Positions 16,144 through 27,383 of a DNA stretch of 64,000 nt are shown here, in pieces. The DNA lies in NCBI RefSeq assembly GCF_025460765.1, contig NZ_JAMWEG010000001.1, positions 124,001-188,000 of the forward strand, read 5' to 3'. The DNA is from Micromonospora sp. MA102 (GTDB lineage Bacteria > Actinomycetota > Actinomycetes > Mycobacteriales > Micromonosporaceae). The first letter of the stretch is position 1, and each line of letters opens with the position of its first letter. The notes beneath the pieces were generated by a model. That model did not search any database. It saw only the letters and a list, made by a program, of their open reading frames with translations, and was not told the DNA's origin. The position numbers and the translations under genes were made by a program.

Positions 16144-17019
16144 ATGCGGATCGAGGAGCAGCGGCGGGGCCGCTGGACGGACGAGCAGCCCCGCACCCGG
16201 TGGATCGACCAGTCGGCCTTCCGCCACCGCCGCCCCGACCTGCGCCTCGGCAGCCGCAGCCACCGCCTGGAGCGGGCCGGCGGCACGGCCGACGACCGCA
16301 TCAGCGTCCGGCACACCGTCCGCACCTCCACCGCCGAATACTCGCTGCTGCTCAACGCGCCCGAGTGGCTGGGCCGCCGGGGCACCGGCGAGGCGCTCCG
16401 GGACGCCGTCGCCGAACTGCGCGCCATCGACCTCACCTACGGGCCGAACCAGCCGGACAGCCTGGTGTCGAAGCTGCGCCGGGGCGAGATCGGCCCCGAG
16501 TCGTACCCGCCGCTGGCCGACCTGGTGGACCGCTGCGCCGCGATGCGGGCGGCGACCGACGGGTGGTTCGACGCCTGGGCGGTGCCGGGCGGCTTCGACC
16601 CGGGCGGCCTGCTCGGCGGCTGGGCGGTGGAGCGCGCCGCGGCCCGGCTGCGCGCCGCGGGCATCCACGACTACGCCGTGCTCGCCGGTGCCGACCTGAC
16701 CGTCCGGGGCCACGCCGCGCACGGCGGTCCGTGGCGGGTCGCCGTGCACCACCCGACCGACGGGCACCGGGCGCCGCTGGTGCTGGAGATGACCGCCGGC
16801 GCGGTGGGCACCTCGGGCGTGACCGGGCGGCGGGGGCACGTGGTGGACCCGCACACCGGCGAGCCGGCCGACCACCTGGTCGCCGCCACAGTGGTGGGTC
16901 CGGATCTCGCGGTGGCCGACGCCTACGCCACCGCCCTGTACGCCGCCGGCCCGGCCGGGCTGGCCTGGTTCCGCAACGGCTCGGACTACCGGGCGCTCTT
17001 CGCCCACCGCCGGCGCTGA
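16144..17019 (+). CDS. ApbE-family FAD:protein FMN transferase
   Basis: 291 residues. The ApbE signature appears as GFDPGGLLGGWAVERAAARL (about residues 149-168), with HTVRTSTAEYS, GTSGVTGRRGHVVDPHTGEP and a closing ADAYATALYA. ApbE enzymes attach FMN to Thr/Ser of partner flavoproteins. It lacks the signal peptide or lipobox usual for exported ApbE and no NqrC, RnfG or FMN-binding partner gene is visible nearby, so it may act on a cytoplasmic flavoprotein. The ATG has GAGGGAGC upstream; longer in-frame starts reach into the leuB promoter region. Confidence 0.85.
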   Translation: MRIEEQRRGRWTDEQPRTRWIDQSAFRHRRPDLRLGSRSHRLERAGGTADDRISVRHTVRTSTAEYSLLLNAPEWLGRRGTGEALRDAVAELRAIDLTYGPNQPDSLVSKLRRGEIGPESYPPLADLVDRCAAMRAATDGWFDAWAVPGGFDPGGLLGGWAVERAAARLRAAGIHDYAVLAGADLTVRGHAAHGGPWRVAVHHPTDGHRAPLVLEMTAGAVGTSGVTGRRGHVVDPHTGEPADHLVAATVVGPDLAVADAYATALYAAGPAGLAWFRNGSDYRALFAHRRR

Positions 17020-17352
17020 CCGCGGCGCGCCGCCCCGCCTTCGCATCCGGGGCGCGGACCGCGATCGGCCCCCACGGTCTCGGCAACGACTGTGGGGGCC
17101 GGTCAGCGACGAGTGCGCGTGGCTCGCGCAATCGAGGGGTGCGGGCCGGTGGGTCGGACGGCCGACCGCGCCACCCGAAGACGGGCCGGAGAATCGACTC
17201 AGCCAGTGACCGCACGGGTACGCTAGCGAATCGACGCAACTCGACGCAAGAGTCTCCACAGCGGACCGTCGGGTGTCCTGTCGGCAATCAGCGAGCCAAC
17301 CTGCGGCGGGGCAGGGGTGACGGCGCGCACCCGGGATGGCACGCTGTCCGCC
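17020..17352 (+). other. Intergenic region with apbE terminator and direct repeat
   Basis: 333 bases without a supported gene. A hairpin at 17066-17101 terminates apbE. Further on, TCGACGCAA occurs twice in tandem near 17231-17248, and TACGCT lies near 17219-17224. The gene at 17353 has CACGCT 7 bases before its GTG. No regulator can be assigned. Confidence 0.35.
17066..17101 (+). terminator. Terminator after apbE
   Basis: 10-bp perfect inverted repeat CGGCCCCCAC / GTGGGGGCCG with a 16-base loop, 46 bases after the apbE stop codon. Confidence 0.65.
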
Positions 17353-17709
17353 GTGAGTTTCGACTTGAGCGTGTGGGCCCTGCCGGCCGGGGCCACGCCC
17401 GACGAGGTGCGGGCGGCGGTGCAGCGGTGCCGCGAGGGACGGCACGGCGAGCAGTACCCCGATCCGCGGGTGGTCGCCTTCTACCGGGCCATCACGGCCA
17501 GCTACCCCGACCGTCCGGCCGGCCCGGGCACGCCGTGGGAGGTCGCCCCGCTGCACGCGGCCGGGGACCACGTGGAGATGAACCTCTTCCCCACCTGCGC
17601 GGACGAGGTGCTGCTGGACATCGAGCGGCTGGCCGGTGAGCACGACCTCATGCTCTTCGACGCCCAGGACGGCTCGGTCTACCCGCCGCCGGCCCGCGTC
17701 AAGACCTGA
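17353..17709 (+). CDS. Conserved-looking small protein of unknown function
   Basis: 118 residues, soluble, no membrane segment and no motif I recognise. It begins VSFDLSVWALPAGATPDEVR and ends with LMLFDAQDGSVYPPP. The frame opens 36 bases earlier, but the GTG at 17353 is preferred: CACGCT lies exactly 7 bases upstream (leaderless-like) and the protein then starts with a regular beta strand. It is followed by a bidirectional terminator and convergent serA. Confidence 0.6.
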   Translation: MSFDLSVWALPAGATPDEVRAAVQRCREGRHGEQYPDPRVVAFYRAITASYPDRPAGPGTPWEVAPLHAAGDHVEMNLFPTCADEVLLDIERLAGEHDLMLFDAQDGSVYPPPARVKT

Positions 17710-17725
17710 CCGCCGGCAACGACGA

Positions 17726-17751
17726 GGGGCCCGGCCGTCCGGCCGGGCCCC
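17726..17751. terminator. Bidirectional terminator between the small gene and serA
   Basis: Perfect 11-bp stem GGGGCCCGGCC / GGCCGGGCCCC with loop GTCC, between converging stop codons. Confidence 0.8.
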
Positions 17752-17769
17752 CGATCCGTCGTGGCCGGA

Positions 17770-19368
17770 CTACTCGTCGCGCAGGTCGGCCGCGCTGGCC
17801 GCGACCGCGCCGATCGAGTCGGCCGCCGAGGTGAGCAGGTCGGCGCCGAGGGCCTGGTCGACGGTGAGCGTCATGAGCGTCTCGCCGCCGGCCTCCCGGC
17901 GGGCCACCTGCATGGCGGCGATGTTCACGCCGGCCTCGCCGAGCAGCGTGCCGACGGTGCCGACCACGCCGGGCCGGTCGGCGTAGCGCAGGAAGACCAG
18001 GATGCCCTCCGCGCCGATCTCCACGTCGAAACCGTCCACCTCGGTCAGTTTGAGGACGTCCCGCGCGCCGGTGTGGGTGACCGTGCCGGAGACGCTGACC
18101 GTCCGGCCGTCCGGCAGCGCGCCGCGAACGGTGACCAGGTTGGGGTGGTCGACGGTCTCGGCCTGCGTGGCGAGGGTGACCTCGACGCCCCGCTCGGCGG
18201 CCAGGTGCGGCGCGTTGACGTAGGTGACCTGCTCCTCCACCACCGAGCTGAACAGCCCCTTGGTGGCGGCGAGCTTGAGCACCGACACGTCGTTGGCGAC
18301 GACCTCGCCGCGCACGTCGACGGTGACGCTGGCGGCCACCCCGCCGGCCAGCGCGGTGAACGCCCGGCCCAGCTTCTCGGCCAGCGGCAGCAGCGGCCGG
18401 ACGTCCTCGGCGACCACGCCGCCGGCCTGCACGTTCACGGCGTCCGGCACGAACTCGCCCTGCAGGGCCAGCTTGACGCTCTTCGCCACGGCCAGGCCGG
18501 CCTTGTCCTGCGCTTCGTGGGTGGAGGCGCCCAGGTGCGGGGTGGCCACCACGTTGTCGAAGGCGAACAGCGGCGAGGAGGTGCACGGCTCCTTGGCGTA
18601 GACGTCGACGCCGGCGCCGGCGACCCGGCCCTCGGCGATCGCGTTCGCGAGCGCCTGCTCGTCGACCAGGCCTCCGCGGGCGGCGTTGACGATCCGGACG
18701 CCCGGCTTGACGATCGCCAGTTCCTTCTCGCCGATGAGGCCCACCGTCTCCGGCGTCTTGGGCAGGTGGATCGAGATGAAGTCGCTCTCCCGGAGCAGCT
18801 CCTCCAGGCCGACCAGCCGGACGCCGAGCTGCGCGGCACGGGCCGGCTGGATGTACGGGTCGTACGCGATCAGGCGGGTGCCGAAGGCGGCGATGCGCTG
18901 CGCGAACAGCACGCCGATGCGACCGAGGCCCACCACGCCGATCGTCTTGCCCTGCAGCTCCACGCCCGTGTACTTGGACCGCTTCCACTCCCCGGCCTTC
19001 AGCGCGGCGCTGGCGCTCGCGGTGTTGCGGGCCACGGCGAGCAGCAGCGCCACCGCCTGCTCGGCGGCGGAGACGATGTTGGAGGTGGGCGCGTTGACGA
19101 CCATGACGCCCCGCGCGGTGGCGGCCGGGACCTCGACGTTGTCCAGCCCGACGCCGGCCCGGGCGACCACCTTGAGCCGCGGGGCCGCCGTGATCGCCTC
19201 GGCGTCGATCTGGGTGGCGCTGCGTACGATCACCGCGTCGGCCTCGGAAAGCGCGGAGAGCAGGGCCGGGCGGTCGGTGCCGTCCACGTGACGCACGTCG
19301 AAGTCGTGCGCGAGCACCTCGATGGCGGCGGGAGCGAGTTCTTCGGCGATCAGTACGACAGGATTCAT
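17770..19368 (-). CDS. serA: D-3-phosphoglycerate dehydrogenase
   Basis: 532 residues, the long actinobacterial SerA type. The catalytic domain carries VVGLGRIGVLFAQRIAAFG (NAD binding), ARGGLVDEQAL and the His in TPHLGASTHEAQ; an intervening domain and a C-terminal ACT domain (about residues 455-532, ILVFLRYADRPGVVGTVGTL) follow, the site of serine feedback inhibition in mycobacteria. The ATG at 19368 has ACGAGGA upstream. It opens the phosphorylated serine pathway; here it sits among the branched-chain genes on the same strand. Confidence 0.95.
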   Translation of the reverse strand: MNPVVLIAEELAPAAIEVLAHDFDVRHVDGTDRPALLSALSEADAVIVRSATQIDAEAITAAPRLKVVARAGVGLDNVEVPAATARGVMVVNAPTSNIVSAAEQAVALLLAVARNTASASAALKAGEWKRSKYTGVELQGKTIGVVGLGRIGVLFAQRIAAFGTRLIAYDPYIQPARAAQLGVRLVGLEELLRESDFISIHLPKTPETVGLIGEKELAIVKPGVRIVNAARGGLVDEQALANAIAEGRVAGAGVDVYAKEPCTSSPLFAFDNVVATPHLGASTHEAQDKAGLAVAKSVKLALQGEFVPDAVNVQAGGVVAEDVRPLLPLAEKLGRAFTALAGGVAASVTVDVRGEVVANDVSVLKLAATKGLFSSVVEEQVTYVNAPHLAAERGVEVTLATQAETVDHPNLVTVRGALPDGRTVSVSGTVTHTGARDVLKLTEVDGFDVEIGAEGILVFLRYADRPGVVGTVGTLLGEAGVNIAAMQVARREAGGETLMTLTVDQALGADLLTSAADSIGAVAASAADLRDE

Positions 19369-19638
19369 CGGTCCTCGTAGACGCTCGGTTTTGTGGTCGG
19401 CCTGGGGCGTCGGGACGCCTCGCTGCGCCCTGCGCCGATCCGTGCCATGGCCGTCGGGTGCCGGCTGGAGCACCTCACCAAGGATGGTAGGGCGCGGCCC
19501 GCCCTCCGGGTCCCGGACCGCGGGGTGAGCGCCCTCACACAGGTTCGTCGCACGCCGGTCACCCCCTGTTCACCCGACGACCTGCTGGCGCGGCCCCGCT
19601 ACAACGGGAGCCAGCAGCCGCACGGAAGGGGGCCGTCG

Positions 19639-21057
19639 ATGTCGCAGGTGATCCGGATCGCGCTGCTCCGCCCGCTGGCCCGCCGCCGCCCGCTCCGCTG
19701 GGGTCCCCGGCTGGCCGAGGCGTTGGTCACCCGGTCCCAGGTAGTGAGCGGGCTGCCCGGCGGGGCGGCCCGGCGCCTGGCCGCCGCCGAGGAGGCGGTG
19801 GCGCTGTGCCGCCGGCTTGCCGCGGACCGGCCGGACCGGCACCGCGCGGACCTGGCCCGCGCGCTCGTGGCCCGGGTCGGCATGCCCGACCTCCAGCTCG
19901 CGACGGAGGCGGTCGGCCAGCTCCGGGAGGCGATCGGGTACGTCGAGGACCCGCCCGACCGCGCCGGGCTGCTGGTGCTCGCCGCCGGCCGGGGGCTGTT
20001 GGCCAGCAACCTGTCCGTCCTCGGTGAGACCCGCGAGGCGCTCACGACGGCGCTGCGCGCCCGCGCCACCTGGAACGCCGCCGCCCCGCTCAACGGGAGG
20101 GAGCGGATGCGGCGGGCCAGCACGCTGCTGGTGCTCGGCGACTGCCAGGCGGCGCTGGGCCGGCCCGAGCAGGCGCTCGCCGCACGGCAGGAGGCGTGGG
20201 ACGCCTTCCGCGCGCTGTCCTGGTACCAGCAGCTGCGCCGGGCCTACCTGGGCGCGATCGCGGCGACCGACCTCGCGCGGAGCCTGGCCGCGGCCGGCCG
20301 CCTCCGGGAGGCGCTCGATCTGATCGACGCGTCCCGCCCGGAACGGGAGATGGTGCGGATCGTCCAGTCGGCGCGCGGATGGTCGCTCACGGGCGGGGCA
20401 CTGCTGGTCGAGGCGGAGTGCCGGGCAGAACTGGGCGAGCCGGACGCGGCGTTGCGAGCCGCCGAGGAGGCGGTCAGCCGGTTGCGGGAGCCGGCCCCGC
20501 TCCGGCGTGGCGAGCTGGCCGCGGCACTGCGCGCCCACGGGGCGCTGCTGCTGCGGTTCGCGTCGCGCCCGGACGGCCTCGACCGGCTCACCGAGGCGGT
20601 CGAGGCGGCCCGGGGCGCCGACGACGTCGAGCTGGCCCGTGCCCTGACCCAGCTCGCCGCCGCGCGGATCGGGGACCGGCGGTGGGACGCGGTCGAGCCG
20701 CTGCTGGACGAGTTGCTCGACGTCTGCCGTCGGCACGCCGACGACCTGCCGGAGGTGTTCCGCCCGCTGCTCGTCGAGGCGCTGAACCTCCAGCTCATGG
20801 CCGTGTTCGACGCGCCCGCCGGGGAGGCGCACCCGGACGCCCCGCCGCGTGAGCGGATCGCCGGGCTGGACGGCGTGACCGTCGGGCGCGAGGCGGTGGA
20901 GCTGGCCCGAACGCTCGCCACGGCCGACCCCCGGCACCGTGCCCTGCTGGAGCGGTCACTGCGTCGCCAGGCCCGCGTCCTCGCGGCACAGGGCCGCACC
21001 GACGAGGCAGAGCGTGCCACCGCCGAGGCGGAGAACCTGTCGTCGGCGCCGGAATGA
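19639..21057 (+). CDS. TPR-like helical repeat protein of unknown function
   Basis: 472 residues, almost entirely helical, with repeated alternating Ala/Leu/Arg helix pairs such as LAAAEEAVALCRRLA, AVGQLREAIGYV, LGEPDAALRAAEEAVSRL and GRTDEAERATAEAENL that look like degenerate TPR units. No catalytic domain is visible. Such proteins are usually scaffolds; no partner can be named. ATG 19639 has GGAAGGGGG upstream. It sits between divergently oriented serA and convergent ilvC, and its codon use matches its neighbours. Confidence 0.7.
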   Translation: MSQVIRIALLRPLARRRPLRWGPRLAEALVTRSQVVSGLPGGAARRLAAAEEAVALCRRLAADRPDRHRADLARALVARVGMPDLQLATEAVGQLREAIGYVEDPPDRAGLLVLAAGRGLLASNLSVLGETREALTTALRARATWNAAAPLNGRERMRRASTLLVLGDCQAALGRPEQALAARQEAWDAFRALSWYQQLRRAYLGAIAATDLARSLAAAGRLREALDLIDASRPEREMVRIVQSARGWSLTGGALLVEAECRAELGEPDAALRAAEEAVSRLREPAPLRRGELAAALRAHGALLLRFASRPDGLDRLTEAVEAARGADDVELARALTQLAAARIGDRRWDAVEPLLDELLDVCRRHADDLPEVFRPLLVEALNLQLMAVFDAPAGEAHPDAPPRERIAGLDGVTVGREAVELARTLATADPRHRALLERSLRRQARVLAAQGRTDEAERATAEAENLSSAPE

Positions 21058-21061
21058 CGGC

Positions 21062-21103
21062 GGCCCGCCGCCCGACGCCGGGGAGAGCGTCGGGCCGCGG
21101 GCC
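21062..21103. terminator. Bidirectional terminator between the TPR gene and ilvC
   Basis: 17-bp inverted repeat with a single mismatch: GGCCCGCCGCCCGACGC (21062-21078) against GCGTCGGGCCGCGGGCC (21087-21103), 8-base loop. It begins 4 bases after the TPR stop codon and lies before the ilvC stop. Confidence 0.8.
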
Positions 21104-21126
21104 GCGTCGGAGCTGCCTGAGGCGGG

Positions 21127-22713
<1,587 letters not shown>

Positions 22714-22714
<1 letters not shown>

Positions 22715-24642
22715 CAGAGCTCGTCCTCGTCGAAGGCGGGGCGGACGCCCCGGGCGAACATGATCTCGTCGTTGCTGGTGCCGGCGGCGACCATCGGCCA
22801 CACCATGGCGTCCTTGCCGACCACGAAGTCGATGACCACCGGTGCGTCGGTGATCGCCATGGCCGCCTCGATGGTCTTGTCCACGTCGGCGGCGTTCTCG
22901 CAGCGCAGGCCGACGCAGCCGAGCGCCTCGGCGAGCTTCACGAAGTCCGGGATGCGGTGCTTGTGGGTGCCCAGCTCGGTGTTGGAGTAGCGCTCCCCGT
23001 AGAACAGGGTCTGCCACTGCCGGACCATGCCCAGGTTGCCGTTGTTGATGACGGCGACCTTGATCGGGATGCCCTCCAGGGCGCAGGTGGCCAGCTCCTG
23101 GTTGGTCATCTGGAAGCAGCCGTCGCCGTCGACCGCCCACACCGTGGTGTCCGGCTTGCCGACCTTGGCACCCATCGCCGCCGGGACGGCGTAGCCCATG
23201 GTGCCGAGGCCGCCGGAGTTGAGCCAGGTGTACGGCTTCTCGTACGAGATGAACTGGCTGGCCCACATCTGGTGCTGGCCGACGCCCGCCACGTAGACGG
23301 CGTCCGGGCCGGCGATCTCGCCCAGCCGCTTGATCACGTACTGCGGGGAGAGCATGCCGTCGGCCGGCTCCTCGTAGCCCAGCGGGTAGCGCCCGCGCAG
23401 GTCGTCCAGCTGGTTCCACCAGTCGGCGAGGTCGGCGGCCGGCCGGGCCGCCTGCTCGGCGGTGACGGCCGCGACCAGCTCGTCGATGACGTGCCGGGCG
23501 TCGCCCACGATCGGGACGTCGGCGTGCCGGTTCTTGCCGATCTCCGCCGGGTCGATGTCGGCGTGCACCACGGTGGCGTCCGGCGCGAACGAGTCGAGCC
23601 TGCCGGTGACCCGGTCGTCAAAGCGGGCGCCCAGCGCCACGATCAGGTCGGACTTCTGCAGGCCGTAGACCGCGGCGACGGTGCCGTGCATGCCGGGCAT
23701 GCCCAGGTGCTGCCGGTGCGAGTCGGGGAACGCGCCGAGCGCCATGAGGGTGGTGACCACCGGGATGCCGGTCAGCTCGGCCAGCCGGCGCAGCCCCTCG
23801 GTGGCGCCGGCCTTGAGCACGCCGCCGCCGACGTAGAGCACCGGGCGGCGGGCGCTGGTCATCAGCCGGGCCGCCTCCCGGATCTGCTTGCCGTGCGGGT
23901 GCAGCGTGGGCCGGTAGCCGGGCAGGTCCAGGGTGGGCGGCCAGGCGAAGGTGGTCGGCGCCTGGAGGACGTCCTTGGGGATGTCGACCAGCACCGGGCC
24001 GGGCCGGCCGGTCGAGGCCAGGTGGAACGCCTCGGCGAGCACCTGCGGGATCTCGTCGGCCGTCTGGACCAGGAAGTTGTGCTTGGTGATCGGCAGGGTG
24101 ATGCCCTGGATGTCCGCCTCCTGGAAGGCGTCCGTGCCGATCGACGGGCGGGCGACCTGGCCGGTGATCGCCACCATCGCCACCGAGTCCATGTACGCGT
24201 CGGCGATCGGCGTGACCAGGTTGGTCGCGCCCGGGCCGGAGGTGGCGATGCAGACGCCGACCTTGCCGGTGGCCTGGGCGTAGCCGGTGGCGGCGTGCCC
24301 GGCGCCCTGCTCGTGCCGGACCAGGATGTGCCGGACGGTCGAGTCGTAGAGCGGGTCGTACGCGGGCAGGATCGCGCCGCCCGGGATGCCGAAGACGACG
24401 TCGACGCCGAGCGCCTCGAGCGACCGCACCAGCGAGCCGGCGCCGGAGAGCTGCGCGGGCTGCCGTTCGGCCGCGGTGCGTCCGTCCGCGCCGGCCGTGG
24501 CGCCCCGTCCCGCTACGGCCGGGGTGGCCGGGGTGGCACCGGGGCGGGGGGCGGGGGCGTGGTCGGCGTCGGCGGCCGGCTCGGTGGCCGGACGGGCGCG
24601 CCGGGCGGAGTGGGCGAGGGTCTCTGGCGTGGGTCTCGTCAT
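22714..24642 (-). CDS. ilvB: Acetolactate synthase large (catalytic) subunit
   Basis: 642 residues. After an Ala/Pro-rich N-terminal extension of about 65 residues come the TPP pyrimidine domain ([24 protein letters not shown]), FAD-binding centre and TPP domain with the GDG...NN motif in [14 protein letters not shown] followed by [10 protein letters not shown]. It condenses pyruvate units for Val/Leu or pyruvate with 2-ketobutyrate for Ile. The 5' region carries a leader peptide and terminator (24725-24817), indicating attenuation. Confidence 0.96.
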
Positions 24643-24724
24643 GGCGGTTCAGGCCTTCGGCTGGAGTGGGTGATGCGCTTCTCAGGGTGGGACGCGGGCG
24701 TCCCGGCGATGCTCCGACGGCAAC

Positions 24725-24755
24725 AAAAACGGCCCACGTGCAGATGCACGGGGCC
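24725..24755 (-). terminator. Attenuator terminator upstream of ilvB
   Basis: On the minus strand GGCCCCGTGCA pairs with TGCACGTGGGCC (11 bp with one bulged U) and is followed by GTTTTTGTT. It ends 82 bases before the ilvB ATG. The T-run matches that of the cimA attenuator almost exactly (TTTTTGTTG). Confidence 0.87.
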
Positions 24756-24782
24756 AGCGCACTCTCAACGGGAGAGTGCGCT
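24756..24782 (-). promoter_or_regulatory. First hairpin of the ilvB attenuator
   Basis: Perfect 11-bp stem AGCGCACTCTC / GAGAGTGCGCT with a 5-base loop, directly abutting the terminator hairpin. Its 5' arm begins inside the leader peptide stop codon, so a ribosome finishing the leader would cover it. This is the expected position of the pause or anti-antiterminator stem. Confidence 0.75.
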
Positions 24783-24817
24783 CAGGTAAGTACTCGCAGC
24801 GACCGGTTCGACGACAT
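24782..24817 (-). CDS. Putative ilvB leader peptide (attenuation)
   Basis: Eleven codons: ATG TCG TCG AAC CGG TCG, then CTG CGA GTA CTT ACC TGA, giving MSSNRSLRVLT. The regulatory codons GTA (Val) and CTT (Leu) are among the rarest in this GC-rich DNA. The stop codon overlaps the first attenuator hairpin by one base. Attenuation of ilvB by short leader peptides is known in actinobacteria. The Shine-Dalgarno match is weak, and would overlap the end of the upstream GGDEF-EAL gene. Confidence 0.72.
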   Translation of the reverse strand: MSSNRSLRVLT

Positions 24818-24821
24818 GCGG

Positions 24822-27272
24822 TCAAGCCTGACGCATCTCACGCGATGAGTCAACTGATCCCACATTTTGGTTCACGGACGTGGGCGTGTCGGCTCCCGGA
24901 GCGCCCTCGGCGGCCGGCACGACCTGCGAAGATCCCTCATTCGAGGTACGCGGCGCGGGCACCTGGGCGGGCGGGTTCGACCGGAGCCGGGGCAGCAGCG
25001 GGGACGGCCCGATCCGGGGCGGCGGGGCCGGCGCGACGGGCGGTGCCGAGGCGGGGCGGCTGCCGGGCGAGGTGGCCGCCTCCAGCATCGCCTCCAGGTG
25101 CTCGGCGGGCACGCCCCAGCCGAAGGCCGCGCCCTGCCCGAAGCGGCAGCCGGCGGCGACCACGGCGGCCAGCTCGGCCGGGGTGGTGACGCCCTCGGCG
25201 ATCACCTCCAGGCCGAGCTGGTGGCCGAGGCGCATGACGATGTCGACCATCGGGGCGAACGCCGGGCCGTCCCGGCCCACCGGCCGGACCGGCTCGTGCT
25301 CGGCGACCAGGCTGTGATCGATCTTGAGGATGTCGATCGGGAGCCGGCGCAGCTGCCCCAGCGAGGAGTAGCCGGCGCCGAAGTCGTCCAGCGCGATCCG
25401 CACCCCGGTCAGGCGCAACGCGGTGAGCCGCCGGATCAGCTCGTCGAGGTCGGTGGCGACGGCGTGCTCGGTGACCTCCAGCACCAGCCGCTGCGGCGGC
25501 ACGTGGTGGGCGCGCAGCGCGTCGGCGACCTGGACGACGTATTCCGGTGCGTGCAGCTCCCGGGGCGAGACGTTGACCGACACCCAGACGTCGTGCCCGT
25601 CGGCCAGCCAGCGGGAGAGCTGGTAGCAGGCCTGGTGCAGCACCCACGCGCCGAGCTTGGAGATCATCCCGCACTCCTCGGCGAGCGGGATGAACTCGTC
25701 GGGCCGCACGTTGCCCAGCTCCGGGTGGTGCCAGCGGAGCAGCGCCTCGGCGCCGACCGGGCGGACCGAGGGCAGCGAGGCCACCGGCTGGAAGGCCAAC
25801 CGCAGCTCGTCGCGCTCGATGGCGCCGCGCAGCTCGTGCTCCAGCATGGTGCGCCGGCGCAGCAGCTGGTCGTAGGTGGCGTCGTAGCGCTCGATCCGGT
25901 TCTTGCCGCGCTGCTTGGCGTAGCGCAGCGCCAGGTCAGCGTTGCGCAGCAGCAGCTCGACGTCGGTCTCCCCGCAGCCGCCGGCCACCCCGATGCTGAC
26001 CGAGAGGAAGACCGGCCCGTCCGCCTCCTCGTAGGGGCGGCCGAGCACACCGAGCAGCCGCTCGGCGACCGGCCCGGGCTCGGTGGTGCCGTGCATGAGC
26101 ACCGCGAACTCGTCGCCGCCGAGGCGGGCCGCCAGGTCGCCCGGGCGCAGGTTGCCGCGCAGCCGCCGGCCCACCTCGGCCAGCACCGCGTCGCCGACGT
26201 CGTGCCCGCGCATGTCGTTGACGTTCTTGAAGCCGTCCAGGTCGAGCCCGAGCAGCACGCAGGGGACGCCGGCCTCGGCGCAGCGGTGCAGCGCGCGCAG
26301 CAGGCCGCGCCGGTTGGCCAGGCCGGTGAGCGGGTCGGTGTGCGCCAGCTCGCGGAAGTGCGCCTCCCGCTCGGCCAGCCGGTCGGCGTAGTTGCGGACG
26401 TCGTTGAGGGCCAGGTACTGGCGGGCCACCAGGGCAAAGCCCTCGACGCTGCCCGCCGCGATGCCGAACACGTCGAACCGGCCGCCCTGCACCAGGTGGT
26501 ACATGGCGGAGGCGGCCATCGCGAACATCGGCACGAAGGCGTACTCGCCGTCGCGGCGGATCAGGTCGACGTCGACCCGCGGCAGGTCGACCCGGTGCGC
26601 GGCCAGGGCGGTGGCCAGCAGGCCGGCGGCGATCACCGCGGCGCCGGCGAACGCCAGGGCGGGACCGGCCTGGCAGAGCCCGGCCGACAGGCCCAGGCCG
26701 CCGCAGGTCACCCCGGTCGCGCCGGCGCCGAGCAGGACCAACCGGCCGCGCGGCGGGGCGGCCCGCAGGACCATGATGAGGGTCAGCCCGGCGGTGAACG
26801 CCGCGCTGACCGTGGCCAGCAGGATGGGCAGGCAGGCGACGGGGGTCGCGTCACCGAGCAGCCGGGTCGGCGGGCTGAACAGCGCCCAGCCGACGAACCA
26901 GAGCGCGCCCGCCATGATCACGCCGTCGAGCAGCAGCCGGGCGGTGGCCGCCCGGGCCGCGGCCGTGCCGGGCAGCCGGAGCAGGGCGACACCGAGGCCG
27001 AGCCCGGCGAGTGTGGTGCCGAGCGAGACGATCGTGGCCCAGCCGGTGCGCTGCCCCTGCCGGTGCGCCCAGTGGTCGCCGGCGGCCAGCGTGCCGGCCA
27101 GCCCGAGGAGCAGGCTGAGCAGGGCGACCCCGGCGGCGGCCGCGAGCAGCACGTGGGCCCCCCGGTGCGGGCCGCCCCGGCGGCGCGCCGACACGGCGAG
27201 CAGGGCGGCGGCGCCGGCCGCGGCGAGGCCGCTCAGCACCGCGACGATGACCATGCCCGGGGACGACTGCAC
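24822..27272 (-). CDS. Membrane GGDEF-EAL protein (c-di-GMP synthesis and breakdown)
   Basis: 816 residues. About seven or more hydrophobic segments (residues 5-290) form a membrane sensor region. The GGDEF motif is intact ([12 protein letters not shown], about residue 384) and a canonical inhibitory-site RPGD lies five residues before it. The EAL domain is also complete: AEALLRWHH (about 507), [28 protein letters not shown] and VIAEGV. So both diguanylate cyclase and phosphodiesterase activity are possible. GTG 27272 has CACAGT 7 bases upstream. The stop codon is only 4 bases before the ilvB leader peptide, so transcription can run into the ilvB attenuator. Frames extending further upstream are antisense to ilvD. 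Confidence 0.9.
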   Translation of the reverse strand: MQSSPGMVIVAVLSGLAAAGAAALLAVSARRRGGPHRGAHVLLAAAAGVALLSLLLGLAGTLAAGDHWAHRQGQRTGWATIVSLGTTLAGLGLGVALLRLPGTAAARAATARLLLDGVIMAGALWFVGWALFSPPTRLLGDATPVACLPILLATVSAAFTAGLTLIMVLRAAPPRGRLVLLGAGATGVTCGGLGLSAGLCQAGPALAFAGAAVIAAGLLATALAAHRVDLPRVDVDLIRRDGEYAFVPMFAMAASAMYHLVQGGRFDVFGIAAGSVEGFALVARQYLALNDVRNYADRLAEREAHFRELAHTDPLTGLANRRGLLRALHRCAEAGVPCVLLGLDLDGFKNVNDMRGHDVGDAVLAEVGRRLRGNLRPGDLAARLGGDEFAVLMHGTTEPGPVAERLLGVLGRPYEEADGPVFLSVSIGVAGGCGETDVELLLRNADLALRYAKQRGKNRIERYDATYDQLLRRRTMLEHELRGAIERDELRLAFQPVASLPSVRPVGAEALLRWHHPELGNVRPDEFIPLAEECGMISKLGAWVLHQACYQLSRWLADGHDVWVSVNVSPRELHAPEYVVQVADALRAHHVPPQRLVLEVTEHAVATDLDELIRRLTALRLTGVRIALDDFGAGYSSLGQLRRLPIDILKIDHSLVAEHEPVRPVGRDGPAFAPMVDIVMRLGHQLGLEVIAEGVTTPAELAAVVAAGCRFGQGAAFGWGVPAEHLEAMLEAATSPGSRPASAPPVAPAPPPRIGPSPLLPRLRSNPPAQVPAPRTSNEGSSQVVPAAEGAPGADTPTSVNQNVGSVDSSREMRQA

Positions 27273-27383
27273 GACCTCAACTGTGCCGGATCCGCGCCCC
27301 CCGTGGGGAGCCGGGTGTGCATCTGTTGGGACACGGCGCGTGTGCCCGGGGGCCGCCGCGGCGGCGGTGTCAGACTGGTAGGC

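Noticed and set aside
22715..23419. 406-residue extended frame for ilvN
   Set aside because: The added N-terminal part is a shadow of ilvB; the ATG that overlaps the ilvB stop codon gives the standard small-subunit length.
24666..24848. 60-residue plus-strand ORF across the ilvB leader
   Set aside because: It reads through the antisense of both attenuator hairpins, has no ribosome binding site and no protein-like composition.
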